Source: Pseudodesulfovibrio alkaliphilus | GTDB lineage: Bacteria > Desulfobacterota > Desulfovibrionia > Desulfovibrionales > Desulfovibrionaceae | Direction: 5' to 3' | DNA length: 64,000 nucleotides | Assembly: GCF_009729555.1 (NCBI RefSeq) | Contig: NZ_WODC01000004.1 | Span: 62,001-126,000, forward strand | Shown: one piece after another, positions 7,188 through 14,815 of the stretch | How the letters are laid out: every line of letters starts with the position of its first letter | How positions within the stretch are numbered: position 1 is the stretch's first letter | Translations under genes and position numbers: made by a program | Notes under the pieces: generated by a model | What the model was told of the DNA's origin: nothing | Databases searched by the model: none | Seen by the model: only the letters and a program-made list of their open reading frames with translations

Positions 7188-9938
7188 ATGACGTATATTT
7201 CAGGCTCTGTCGCGACTCCGCAAACCCAGCCAGCAGGTGCGCCGCCGATGCCCGATCAGAATGAACAGACCTCCCTGCACTTTTTCGGTTCTCCGACCCA
7301 GGCTCCCCGAGAACTGCTCTCGCAGCTTTCGCCGCAGCCCGCGCCGGGCACCATGCCGCCTCCAGCCCCTGTGGACTCCGAAGACCCGGACGGACCGGAC
7401 GGAGAGGGCTTCGACGGCACCGGGCGCTTGGGCGAAGGAGTGTTTGGCGGCGGCAATCCTGGCGAAGGGGACGGCAACGACGGCGACTTTGATTCCTGGG
7501 AGGATTTTTCCGGAGGTTTCGGCGAGGACGGCCTTGGCGGTGCGGCCCCGCTACTGTGGCCTGACGGCCCTCTGACGGACGGGGGGCTCTTCGGCAGCAC
7601 CATACCCGGCAGCGAACCGTTTGGCGGGGCGTTCTTCGGCGGCCCCTTTGGCGGTCCTCCCGGCACCCCTTCGGACGGCTCGCCCGGGCTTCCCGATCCC
7701 GGAGCTCTGCTCGACATCGCCTATACGCCGCCCATACCCTTCGGCTCGCTGGGGCCACCTCCGGGCGCAGGGCAGGGAGTCGCGACCGACGAAAGACGCC
7801 CGATTGAGGAAAACTCGGCGCAAGGGCCGGACCTGAGCCCCTTTGACCCCCTGGTCTTCAAACAGTGGTATATCAAGAACCTCTCGGGCGGGGTGGACCT
7901 CAATGTGGTCAAGGCATGGGAGGACTATACCGGCAAGGGCGTCCGCGTGGCCGTGTGCGACGACGGCGTGGACTACAACCACCCGGACCTGGCGCCCAAC
8001 TACCTCGTCGACCTGGGCTGGCACCAGACCAACAACAACTCCGACGCCTTCCCGGACGAAGGACAGAACCACGGCACTGCTGTGGCCGGGTTCATTGCCG
8101 CGGCCAGGAACGGCTACGGCATCCAGGGCGTGGCCTACGACGCCAAGATAGCCGGGTTCGTGGAGGGAGAAGGTGACAATGTGCTGGCCCCCCTGCTGGC
8201 TCGGCAGACGGGTTTCGACATCTCGCAAAACAGCTGGACCCTTTCTCCCTTTGCCAACGAGACGGCAGTGACGGATGCCGTGAAAACCCTGGCCGACGAG
8301 GGACGCGACGGGCTGGGCACGGTGGTGGTCTTCGCCGGTTCCAACGAGCGCGCCCAGGAGATCATGTCCACCTACTACAACACCAACAACTCCCCCTACG
8401 CCTTTTCAGTGGGCGCGGTGGACAGCACCGGCAAGTACGCATGGTTCAGCTGCGCCGGGCCCAACCTGCTGGTCACCGCCCCGGGCCAGGACGTGCTGAC
8501 CACGGACAGGACGCCCCCGGCCGGGGATGACCCGAACGCCTATTTCCACGCGGGCAGCGGCACGTCCTATTCATCGCCCATGGTCAGCGGCGTGGTGGCC
8601 CTGATGCTGGAAGCCAATCCGGGCCTTGGCTACCGCGACGTGCAGACCATCCTGGCGGCCACGGCCGTGCGCACTCCGGGGATGGTCTCGGCCGAGGGAA
8701 AGCCCTGGGACTGGCAGATCAACGGCGCCACGAACTGGAACGGCGGCGGCATGCACGCCAGCCACGACTACGGCTTCGGGCTGGTGGACGCCACAGCGGC
8801 CGTGCGTCTGGCCGAGTCCTGGGACCAGGCGGCCGGAACTTACGGCAACCTGGATCCGCTACCCGTCCAAGCGATTACCAACCAGCCCATCTCCGACGGA
8901 TCAGGCGAAGACGCGATCTCCTCCATCAACATAGGCTCGAACTACATCGTGCAGCAGGCCGTGGTCACCGTGAACATTACCCACCCCCGGTTCAACGACC
9001 TGGAAATCATCCTGACCTCGCCAAAGGGCACTGAAAGTGTGCTCCTGTACCACCCGAGCATCGAGGGCATCGCCCAGGAGTGGGGAGTCGAAACAGCTGT
9101 CTTCCTAGAAGCGAGCGAGGGTACCTTTGGTTCAGGCAACACTTGGTCCTTCATGACAGTGACCCCGTTCGGCGAGAACGGATTTGGAACCTGGAAACTG
9201 GAGGTCAGGGACACGGCCTTGGACGACACCGGCACCTTGCACGACTGGACCCTGACCCTGTACGGAGACGAGCCCTCGGTGGACGACTACTACATCTTCA
9301 CCGACGAATACGCCTCCCTGGCGGCTGCCGACCCGTCCCGGGCCACCCTTGAGGACACCGACGGGGGCAGGGACACCATCTACGCCTCGGCCGTGACCGG
9401 CAACAGCTACATCGACCTCACCCCCGACTCGGTCAGCACCATCGCGGGCGCGTCCCTGACCATTACCGCTGGCACGTTCATCGAAAACGTCCACGCTGGC
9501 GACGGCAACGACACCCTCATCGGCAACGACGCCAACAACGTCCTCTTCGGCTGGCGCGGCAACGATGTCATCTCCGGCGGCGCAGGCAACGACCTGATCA
9601 GCGGCGGCCTGGGCGCGGACACCCTGACCGGCGGCGGCGGCCGCGACACCTTCTATTACGGCTCGCCCGACGAAGGCGGCGACCTGATCACGGACTTCAA
9701 CTTTTTCGATGATCTCTTTCACTTTGCCTATGCCGAATTCGGGCAATCAAGTACCGGCTCTCTGGACCCGCTGTATTTCTTCACCTCCGCCGCCCTGGTC
9801 GATGTGGACAGCGCCTGCTTCTACTACGAGTCCTCCATCCTCTGGTACGACGCGGACGGAGCAAGCGGCGAGGCCGCCGTGCAGATCGCCCAGGTCATGG
9901 GCGACGCGGTCCAGGCGGACAGCATCATCTTCGTGTAG
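7188..9938 (+). CDS. Secreted subtilisin-like (S8) protease with P domain and RTX repeats
   Basis: A 916-aa modular exoprotease. Residues 1 to about 220 are a Pro/Gly/Asp-rich low-complexity region without a Sec signal. The S8 peptidase domain follows, with catalytic Asp in CDDGVDYNHPDL (about 257), His in NHGTAVAGF (about 295) and Ser in GTSYSSPMVSG (about 460). A proprotein-convertase P domain spans about 560-690 (THPRFNDLEIILTSP, FGTWKLEVRD). RTX calcium-binding nonapeptides occupy about 770-815 (GGAGNDLISGGLGADTLTGG), followed by a C-terminal type I secretion-like region (DLITDFN). Export by a type I system is inferred; no transporter genes are in the window. No good ribosome site precedes 7188, and 7248 is another possible start. 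Confidence 0.85.
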   Translation: MTYISGSVATPQTQPAGAPPMPDQNEQTSLHFFGSPTQAPRELLSQLSPQPAPGTMPPPAPVDSEDPDGPDGEGFDGTGRLGEGVFGGGNPGEGDGNDGDFDSWEDFSGGFGEDGLGGAAPLLWPDGPLTDGGLFGSTIPGSEPFGGAFFGGPFGGPPGTPSDGSPGLPDPGALLDIAYTPPIPFGSLGPPPGAGQGVATDERRPIEENSAQGPDLSPFDPLVFKQWYIKNLSGGVDLNVVKAWEDYTGKGVRVAVCDDGVDYNHPDLAPNYLVDLGWHQTNNNSDAFPDEGQNHGTAVAGFIAAARNGYGIQGVAYDAKIAGFVEGEGDNVLAPLLARQTGFDISQNSWTLSPFANETAVTDAVKTLADEGRDGLGTVVVFAGSNERAQEIMSTYYNTNNSPYAFSVGAVDSTGKYAWFSCAGPNLLVTAPGQDVLTTDRTPPAGDDPNAYFHAGSGTSYSSPMVSGVVALMLEANPGLGYRDVQTILAATAVRTPGMVSAEGKPWDWQINGATNWNGGGMHASHDYGFGLVDATAAVRLAESWDQAAGTYGNLDPLPVQAITNQPISDGSGEDAISSINIGSNYIVQQAVVTVNITHPRFNDLEIILTSPKGTESVLLYHPSIEGIAQEWGVETAVFLEASEGTFGSGNTWSFMTVTPFGENGFGTWKLEVRDTALDDTGTLHDWTLTLYGDEPSVDDYYIFTDEYASLAAADPSRATLEDTDGGRDTIYASAVTGNSYIDLTPDSVSTIAGASLTITAGTFIENVHAGDGNDTLIGNDANNVLFGWRGNDVISGGAGNDLISGGLGADTLTGGGGRDTFYYGSPDEGGDLITDFNFFDDLFHFAYAEFGQSSTGSLDPLYFFTSAALVDVDSACFYYESSILWYDADGASGEAAVQIAQVMGDAVQADSIIFV

Positions 9939-9967
9939 GAGGATACTTCCGAACCAAGCGGGAACAA

Positions 9968-10669
9968 TCAGTCGAAGAACGGCAGGGCGATGAAATACAC
10001 GCCCAAAAGGCCGATGGTCGCCCCGGCCAGACGGCGAAACCGCTGGCCTGCGCTACCAAAGGCGCTGCTTGCGAGTACCCGCTTGACCCAGGCTGTGGAG
10101 CTTCCTGCCAGCAGGATGGGCAGGCAGTGGCCGATGCCGAACAGGGCGATGAGCAGCATGCCCGAGGCGATGCGCTCCTGAACCAGGATGATGGCCAGGA
10201 TCGGGGCGATGAACCCGAAGGTGCATGACCCGGAAAGCACCCCGTAAGCCAGCCCCAGCACCAGAGCCCCGGACAGCCCCCGCAGCCGCAGCCGCCCCAT
10301 CAGACTGCCGGACAGGGAACAGCGGGCCACGCCGAGCATGTCCAGGGCCACCCACAGCAGCACCAGCCCCACCAGGATCGTCCACCACGACGGCACGTCG
10401 CCGAGCATCCTGCCGAGCATGGCGCAGATGATGCCCACCAGGGCGATGGTGATGAACAGCCCGATGGAAAAAAGCAGGGCGTAGCCCACGGCGCGACGCC
10501 CCTGCACCGGCTCGTCCTGGCCGCCCACATAGCCAACGATGAGCGGGATGGAGGCCAGATGGCACGGCGAGAAGAGCACGCTGACCACGCCCCACAGGAA
10601 GCAGCCCAGGGCGGCCAGGGCCAGCCCGCTCCCGATCCACTCGTTAATGAGCAGGTAGAATTGGTCCAT
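9968..10669 (-). CDS. CcdA/DsbD-like thiol-disulfide membrane transporter
   Basis: A 233-aa polytopic protein of about six helices in the CcdA/DsbD membrane-domain family, which passes electrons from cytoplasmic thioredoxin across the membrane. The two hallmark cysteines are present: Cys36 in FSPCHLASIP and Cys149 in SGSCTFGFIAP, each on a Pro-flanked helix. It starts 3 nt after the stop of the membrane-anchored thioredoxin gene (10673-11170), so they are translationally linked. Likely role: keeping that extracytoplasmic thioredoxin reduced. It is the last gene of the ArsR-permease-thioredoxin cassette and converges on the protease gene with a 29-bp gap. Confidence 0.85.
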   Translation of the reverse strand: MDQFYLLINEWIGSGLALAALGCFLWGVVSVLFSPCHLASIPLIVGYVGGQDEPVQGRRAVGYALLFSIGLFITIALVGIICAMLGRMLGDVPSWWTILVGLVLLWVALDMLGVARCSLSGSLMGRLRLRGLSGALVLGLAYGVLSGSCTFGFIAPILAIILVQERIASGMLLIALFGIGHCLPILLAGSSTAWVKRVLASSAFGSAGQRFRRLAGATIGLLGVYFIALPFFD

Positions 10670-10672
10670 CCG

Positions 10673-11170
10673 CTACTCCCCGGGCATGCCCAGCTCCACG
10701 AGCTTGACCATGATGTCCGCCTTGCTCATGAACCCCTCGTGGCGGTAGCGTTCCTTGCCCTGCGCATCGTAGAAAATCTGGGTGGGAATGACGCGGATGC
10801 CGTACTTCTTCGCCTCGTCGTTGTAATGCCACACGTCGATGAAGACGATGGCGGCCCTCCCCTCAACCTCGGCAGCCACATCCTTGAGGATGGGCGCCAT
10901 CATCTTGCAGGGGATGCAGGAGTGTGCGCCGATATCCACCATGGTTGCCAGCCCCGGCACCGGGGTGGTCTGAGGCCGACCGGAGAGCAACTCGGCCACT
11001 TCGGCCGACAGCGCCGGGTCTTCGGCGGCCTCGGCCTGCGCCGTGGTCATTGTCCTCGCCGGCTCGCCGGAGGTGATGTCCTTGGGAGAGGGGACAAGGA
11101 CATACGCGACCACACTTGCGACCACGGTCAGGACGAGCAGTCCGGCCAGCAGGAAGGGTTTTTTCATCAT
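10673..11170 (-). CDS. Membrane-anchored thioredoxin-fold protein (CIPC)
   Basis: A 165-aa protein with an N-terminal membrane anchor or signal segment (about residues 5-26). A linker follows, then a thioredoxin domain with the redox motif HSCIPCKMMAP (Cys85 and Cys88) and the cis-Pro loop RVIPTQIFYD. The domain probably faces the periplasm. It sits between a small cytoplasmic thioredoxin-like gene and a CcdA-like gene, suggesting a disulfide relay. The start is an ATG-ATG pair at 11170. The preceding 23-codon open frame (11176-11247) ends just before it. Confidence 0.85.
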   Translation of the reverse strand: MMKKPFLLAGLLVLTVVASVVAYVLVPSPKDITSGEPARTMTTAQAEAAEDPALSAEVAELLSGRPQTTPVPGLATMVDIGAHSCIPCKMMAPILKDVAAEVEGRAAIVFIDVWHYNDEAKKYGIRVIPTQIFYDAQGKERYRHEGFMSKADIMVKLVELGMPGE

Positions 11171-11175
11171 TGCCT

Positions 11176-11247
11176 ACTTCAGGAGTTCGGCAGCCTTGGC
11201 GGCGGCCAGTTCGATGTTCCGGGGCGAGGGTTCTGACGCAGCCATGC
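11176..11247 (-). other. Possible 23-aa small ORF, or readthrough extension of the small thioredoxin
   Basis: ATG at 11247 to TAG at 11176-11178 gives MAASEPSPRNIELAAAKAAE and ends LLK. It is in frame with the upstream thioredoxin-like gene (stop TGA at 11252-11254) and is separated from it by only that TGA and two codons. The composition is protein-like and it fills the gap between two genes. There is no good ribosome site of its own. It could be a tiny gene, a decayed extension or chance. Confidence 0.25.
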
Positions 11248-11251
11248 CCGA

Positions 11252-11485
11252 TCAGGCTATCATCTTCTTGAGTTCTTCCACGGACGGCACCCTGCCGACC
11301 ACCTTGACCTCGCCGTCCACCACCAGGGCGGGCGTGGTCATCACGCCGTATTGCATCATCTCGTTGATGTCGCCAATCTTGGTCAACTCGTACTCGATGC
11401 CCAGTTCCTTTGCAGCGGTTTCCACATCGTTCATGAGCTTCTCACACTTGGGGCAGCCGGGGCCAAGAACAACAATCTTCTTCAT
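11252..11485 (-). CDS. Small thioredoxin-family redox protein (CPKC)
   Basis: A 77-aa cytoplasmic glutaredoxin/thioredoxin-fold protein of the 'redox-active disulfide' type often found next to permeases. The motif GPGCPKCEKL places the cysteines at 11 and 14. A cis-Pro loop follows in MTTPALVVDG. I chose ATG 11485 because AAGGAGA lies about 5 nt upstream; an upstream in-frame start at 11515 would overlap the permease gene. It begins 10 nt after the permease stop, so it belongs to the same operon. The annotated stop is TGA and the frame stays open for 25 more codons (see findings). Confidence 0.88.
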   Translation of the reverse strand: MKKIVVLGPGCPKCEKLMNDVETAAKELGIEYELTKIGDINEMMQYGVMTTPALVVDGEVKVVGRVPSVEELKKMIA

Positions 11486-11495
11486 TGCCATCTCC

Positions 11496-12797
11496 TTATC
11501 CGAAAAAGGTTCCATAAATCATGCCGCTTATGGTGGCCATAACCACTACCAGCAGAACAAACACCACGGTTTTTAGCGTGCCCATGACGCTTCGGATGAC
11601 CAGCATGTTGGGCAGGCTCAGGGCCGGGCCGGCCAGGAGCAGCGCCAGGGCCGGGCCCTGGCCCATGCCGTTGCCTATGAGCCCCTGGAGGATGGGCACC
11701 TCGGTCAGGGTGGCGAAATACATGAAGGCCCCGGCGAAAGAGGCCACGAAATTGGACAGGAGCGAATTGCCGCCCACGGCCTGGGCCACCCAGGCGGACG
11801 GAATCAGCCCCTCCTCGCCGGGCCTGCCCAGCAGCAACCCCGCGATGAGCACGCCAAAGAGGAGCAGCGGCAGGATCTGCTTGGCAAACCCCCAGCTCTG
11901 GCCGAACCACTCGCCAAGCTCGCCCCCGCGTGTGGAGGTAAGCACCGAAAGGCCGAGGATTCCGGCCACAAAGGAGAGCTGCGGCAACTGCGGAATGAGC
12001 AGGCCCAGGGCCACAGCGGGCAGCGCGGCCAGACCCATCTGCCACAGCCGGACGTTGAACCAGGCCACCAGACAGGCGGCAAAGCCCAGGGAAAAGAGAG
12101 AGGTGATGACCCACTTGGCCGAGTGGATGGCGTGCCACAGGCCGGATGCCTCGGCGGGCTTGCCCCAGTTGGCAAAGACGAGCACGCCGACCATGGTGGC
12201 GAAGTAGACACCGTTCTGCCACAGGGGACGGGCCACCTCGGCCTCGGGCACGGCCGCCATCTGTGCGGCCTTTTGCTGCTCCTCCTTGCGGAAGATGAAG
12301 TGCATCAGCAGCCCGATGACGATGCTGAAGACGATGGCCCCGATGGCCCTGGCCAGACCGAGTTCCGGGCCCAGGATACGGGCAGTGAGGATCACGGCCA
12401 GCACGTTGACGGCCGGACCCGCGTAGAGAAAGGCCGAAGCCGGGCCAAGGCCCGCGCCCATGCGCCAGATGCCCGCAAAGAGCGGCAGGATGGTGCAGGA
12501 GCACACGGCCAAAATGGTGCCCGAGCAGGAGGCCACGCCGTAGGCCACACCCTTGTTGGCCTTGGGGCCAAGGTACTTCATGACCGCGGCCTGGCTGATG
12601 AACACGCCGATGGCTCCGGCGATGAAGAAGGCGGGCACCAGGCAGAGCAGCACATGCTCGCGGGCGTAGTCCCGGGCCAGATGCAGGGCCTCGAACACGG
12701 CGTTGTCGAATCGCTCCCCGCCAAGGGGAAGATAATAGAAGGCAAGAAACACGCCGAGCACGGCGAGCAGCGGTTTCCATTCGCTTTTCCAGGTCAT
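11496..12797 (-). CDS. Permease of the DUF318/ArsP-like family
   Basis: A 433-aa integral membrane protein. The order is typical of the two-repeat permease family that includes the organoarsenical exporter ArsP. The first repeat has VASCSGTILAVCSCTILPLFAG with paired cysteines near residue 90-100. A charged cytoplasmic linker lies around 180-205. The second repeat has the conserved FATLTEVPILQGL and GPALSLPNMLVIRSVMG. I chose ATG 12797 (MTWKSEWKPLL), preceded by AGAGG. It is the first structural gene after the ArsR regulator. The substrate is unknown: arsenicals are the obvious guess, but other soft metal or sulfur species are possible. Confidence 0.85.
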   Translation of the reverse strand: MTWKSEWKPLLAVLGVFLAFYYLPLGGERFDNAVFEALHLARDYAREHVLLCLVPAFFIAGAIGVFISQAAVMKYLGPKANKGVAYGVASCSGTILAVCSCTILPLFAGIWRMGAGLGPASAFLYAGPAVNVLAVILTARILGPELGLARAIGAIVFSIVIGLLMHFIFRKEEQQKAAQMAAVPEAEVARPLWQNGVYFATMVGVLVFANWGKPAEASGLWHAIHSAKWVITSLFSLGFAACLVAWFNVRLWQMGLAALPAVALGLLIPQLPQLSFVAGILGLSVLTSTRGGELGEWFGQSWGFAKQILPLLLFGVLIAGLLLGRPGEEGLIPSAWVAQAVGGNSLLSNFVASFAGAFMYFATLTEVPILQGLIGNGMGQGPALALLLAGPALSLPNMLVIRSVMGTLKTVVFVLLVVVMATISGMIYGTFFG

Positions 12798-12831
12798 GGC
12801 CGGGCCTCTTGGATCATTTATTTGCAGTTTT

Positions 12832-12846
12832 CGCCAAATAGTGGCG
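12832..12846. promoter_or_regulatory. Palindrome upstream of the permease, candidate ArsR operator
   Basis: CGCCA-AATAG-TGGCG is a perfect 5-bp inverted repeat lying 35 bp before the permease start and just after the regulator stop. It shares the GCCA/TGGC half-sites with the palindrome over the regulator promoter. Both probably bind the same ArsR-family dimer. Confidence 0.45.
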
Positions 12847-12856
12847 TTAAAAAAAC

Positions 12857-13183
12857 TCACTTCGCGTCGAGCACAGCGTCCACGCAGTTGAAAAAGTTGA
12901 GCACACACGGCACCTTGAGGCGATAGAAAACCTGGAGCCCGCGCTTGTCGTCCACAACGATGCCCGCCTTGCGCAGCACGCTCAAATGCTTGGAAACCGT
13001 GGAGATGTCGTGCCCGATGAGTTGGGTGAGATCGCAGACGCACCGCTCGCCTCGCGACAGCTCCTCCACGATCCGCAGCCGCGACGGATGGCCCAGAGCC
13101 TTCATGACCTGTGCCCTGCGGCGAAAGGCTTCATCACTGCCTGCCCTGATGGGCAGCAAGGAGGGAGTTTTGGCGGCGTTCAC
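12857..13183 (-). CDS. ArsR-family transcriptional repressor
   Basis: Winged-helix regulator of 108 aa from GTG 13183. Seen: ALGHPSRLRIVEEL, then the metal-box-like CVCDL (Cys48, Cys50) and the recognition helix STVSKHLSVLRKAGIV. C-terminal cysteines occur in VPCVLNFFNCVDA. ArsR repressors release DNA when a soft metal or metalloid, or a redox signal, reaches the cysteines. The start is uncertain. A TTGACA-N17-TATTGC promoter predicts that transcription begins at about this GTG, which would make the message leaderless. ATG 13243 would place the promoter inside the gene. It heads the permease/thioredoxin/CcdA cassette. Confidence 0.85.
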   Translation of the reverse strand: MNAAKTPSLLPIRAGSDEAFRRRAQVMKALGHPSRLRIVEELSRGERCVCDLTQLIGHDISTVSKHLSVLRKAGIVVDDKRGLQVFYRLKVPCVLNFFNCVDAVLDAK

Positions 13184-13185
13184 AA

Positions 13186-13218
13186 TTTGGCAATATGGCC
13201 AAACAGGCGCGTTGTCAA
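13186..13218 (-). promoter_or_regulatory. ArsR promoter with overlapping operator
   Basis: On the minus strand TTGACA (13218-13213) and TATTGC (13195-13190) are 17 bp apart. The palindrome TTTGGC-AATATG-GCCAAA (13186-13203) covers the -10 box and part of the spacer, a placement suited to autorepression. Transcription is predicted to start at about 13183, the proposed GTG codon. Confidence 0.6.
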
Positions 13219-13244
13219 GGGCCGCTGTGCCGATCGTTCCCATA

Positions 13245-13282
13245 GAAAAAGGCCGGAAGCGCCGAGTTGCGCTTCCGGCCTT
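13245..13282 (-). terminator. Rho-independent terminator of hisI-hisG
   Basis: A 14-bp perfect stem (13249-13262 with 13269-13282, core GGCCGGAAGCGC) has a 6-nt loop. Read on the minus strand it is followed by a T-run (the AAAAA at 13246-13250). It lies just after the hisG stop. Confidence 0.88.
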
Positions 13283-13316
13283 GCGGAGGCGTTGATCTCC
13301 CGTGCCGGGGCGCGGG

Positions 13317-14195
13317 CTAGATGACCTTGTTCAGCGGGTACTCGATGATGCCCTCGGCCCCGAAGGCTTTGAGCCTGGGGATGAGATCGCGCACGATCTT
13401 TTCCTCGACCATGACCTCCACCGAGAGCCAGGAGGGGTCCTGCAGCTCGGCCACGGTGGGCGAGTTGAGGCTGGGCAGGGAGCCATTGAGTTCGGCCAGC
13501 CTGTCCTTGGGCAGGTTCATCTTCAAGCCGACCATGCGGCTCGCCTTAAGAGCGCCCTGGAGCAGCAGGTTGATCTCCTCGATGAGCTGACGCTTTTTGG
13601 GGTCGGCCCAGGCATCCTTATTGGCGATGAGCTGGGTGTTGGTCTGCATCAGCTCGGCGATGATGCGCAGGCCGTTGGCCCGGATGGTGGTGCCGGTCTC
13701 GGTGATCTCGACCACCGCGTCGCACAGCCCCTCGACCACCTTGGCCTCGGTGGTGCCCCAGGAGAACGAGACATCCACGTCCACGCCCAGGGACGCAAAA
13801 TATTCGCGGGTGAAGCCCACCAGCTCGGTGGCGATCTTCTTGCCCTGGAGATCCTCGGGCCGCTTGTAGGCCGAGTCGCCCCGGACGCAGAGCACCCAGC
13901 GCGCCTTGCGATTGCTCACCTTGGAGTAGATGAGATCATCGACCACCACCACGTCGGACTTGTTCTCCCTGATCCAGTCCATGCCGGTCAGGCCGACATC
14001 GAAGGTGCCGTTTTCCACATACATGGACATCTCCTGGGCACGGGCCAGGGAGCAGGAGATGCGCTCGTCGTCGATGTCCGGGAAGTAGTTGCGGTTGTGG
14101 AGCTTGATCTTCCATCCCGCCTTGCCGAACAGGTTGATGGTCGCCTCCTGGAGAGAGCCCTTGGGAATGCCGAGTCGAAGGAATTGGGTGGACAT
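13317..14195 (-). CDS. hisG: ATP phosphoribosyltransferase (long form)
   Basis: First enzyme of histidine synthesis, joining ATP and PRPP (292 aa). Near the N-terminus are LGIPKGSLQEAT and DVGLTGMDWI. The PRPP-site region reads VEITETGTTIRANGL. The length and the extra C-terminal domain (after about residue 215, ending VEEKIVRDLIPRLKAFGAEG) mark the long form that carries its own histidine-feedback domain and needs no HisZ. Its ATG overlaps the hisI stop by one base (TAATG), so the two genes are translationally coupled. A strong terminator follows. Confidence 0.95.
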   Translation of the reverse strand: MSTQFLRLGIPKGSLQEATINLFGKAGWKIKLHNRNYFPDIDDERISCSLARAQEMSMYVENGTFDVGLTGMDWIRENKSDVVVVDDLIYSKVSNRKARWVLCVRGDSAYKRPEDLQGKKIATELVGFTREYFASLGVDVDVSFSWGTTEAKVVEGLCDAVVEITETGTTIRANGLRIIAELMQTNTQLIANKDAWADPKKRQLIEEINLLLQGALKASRMVGLKMNLPKDRLAELNGSLPSLNSPTVAELQDPSWLSVEVMVEEKIVRDLIPRLKAFGAEGIIEYPLNKVI

Positions 14196-14569
14196 TATTT
14201 GTATACCTCTTTGGGGTCAAAGACGAGGGGGGAGCATTCCCGGACCTCGCCGTCCTTGAGTTCGCGATAGAAGCAGCTGCGATAGCCCTTGTGGCAGGCC
14301 GCGCCGCCTTTTTGCTCGATGAGAAGGACCACGGTGTCGTCGTCGCAGTCGATGCGGATGGACTTCACCGCCTGGGTATGGCCCGAGGTACCGCCCTTAT
14401 GCCATAACTCCTGACGGCTGCGGCTCCAGTAATGGACCTCGCCGGTCTCCAGCGTCTTGTCCCATGCCTGCTCGTTCATGTAGGCCATCATCAGGACTTC
14501 GCCGGTCGCGGCGTCCTGGGCGATGGCCGGAACAAGCCCGTCCATTTTCTTGAAATCCGGTCTGATCAT
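14195..14569 (-). CDS. hisI: Phosphoribosyl-AMP cyclohydrolase
   Basis: Histidine pathway enzyme opening the adenine ring of phosphoribosyl-AMP (124 aa, single-domain form without the HisE part). Seen: [33 protein letters not shown] and the metal-binding block with [22 protein letters not shown]. The three cysteines and the Asp cluster match the zinc and magnesium ligands of the family. I chose ATG 14569 ([11 protein letters not shown]); an open frame to 14677 adds a non-conserved tail. The gene is upstream of hisG in a two-gene operon, divergent from the DegT-family gene at 14816. Confidence 0.93.
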   Translation of the reverse strand: MIRPDFKKMDGLVPAIAQDAATGEVLMMAYMNEQAWDKTLETGEVHYWSRSRQELWHKGGTSGHTQAVKSIRIDCDDDTVVLLIEQKGGAACHKGYRSCFYRELKDGEVRECSPLVFDPKEVYK

Positions 14570-14815
14570 GCGGTACCTCGTATCAGATGGCTTTGGTCCG
14601 GTCCATCTGCGGGCCGGGCGAGTTACATAGCGAAAGCCCGAATAAAGCGCAACCGATGGGTTTGCGGTGTCGCGCAACCGTCACCCAGGGCGGGGGCAGA
14701 CGGCACGACCCCATAGGGATGTTCGCCCCGGCCTCGGGGCCATTTCCATTTACCGCCGGGCCGGTATCTGCTACTTCTCCCCACGACACGAGACGTGTCC
14801 ACAAGGAGTACGAGC

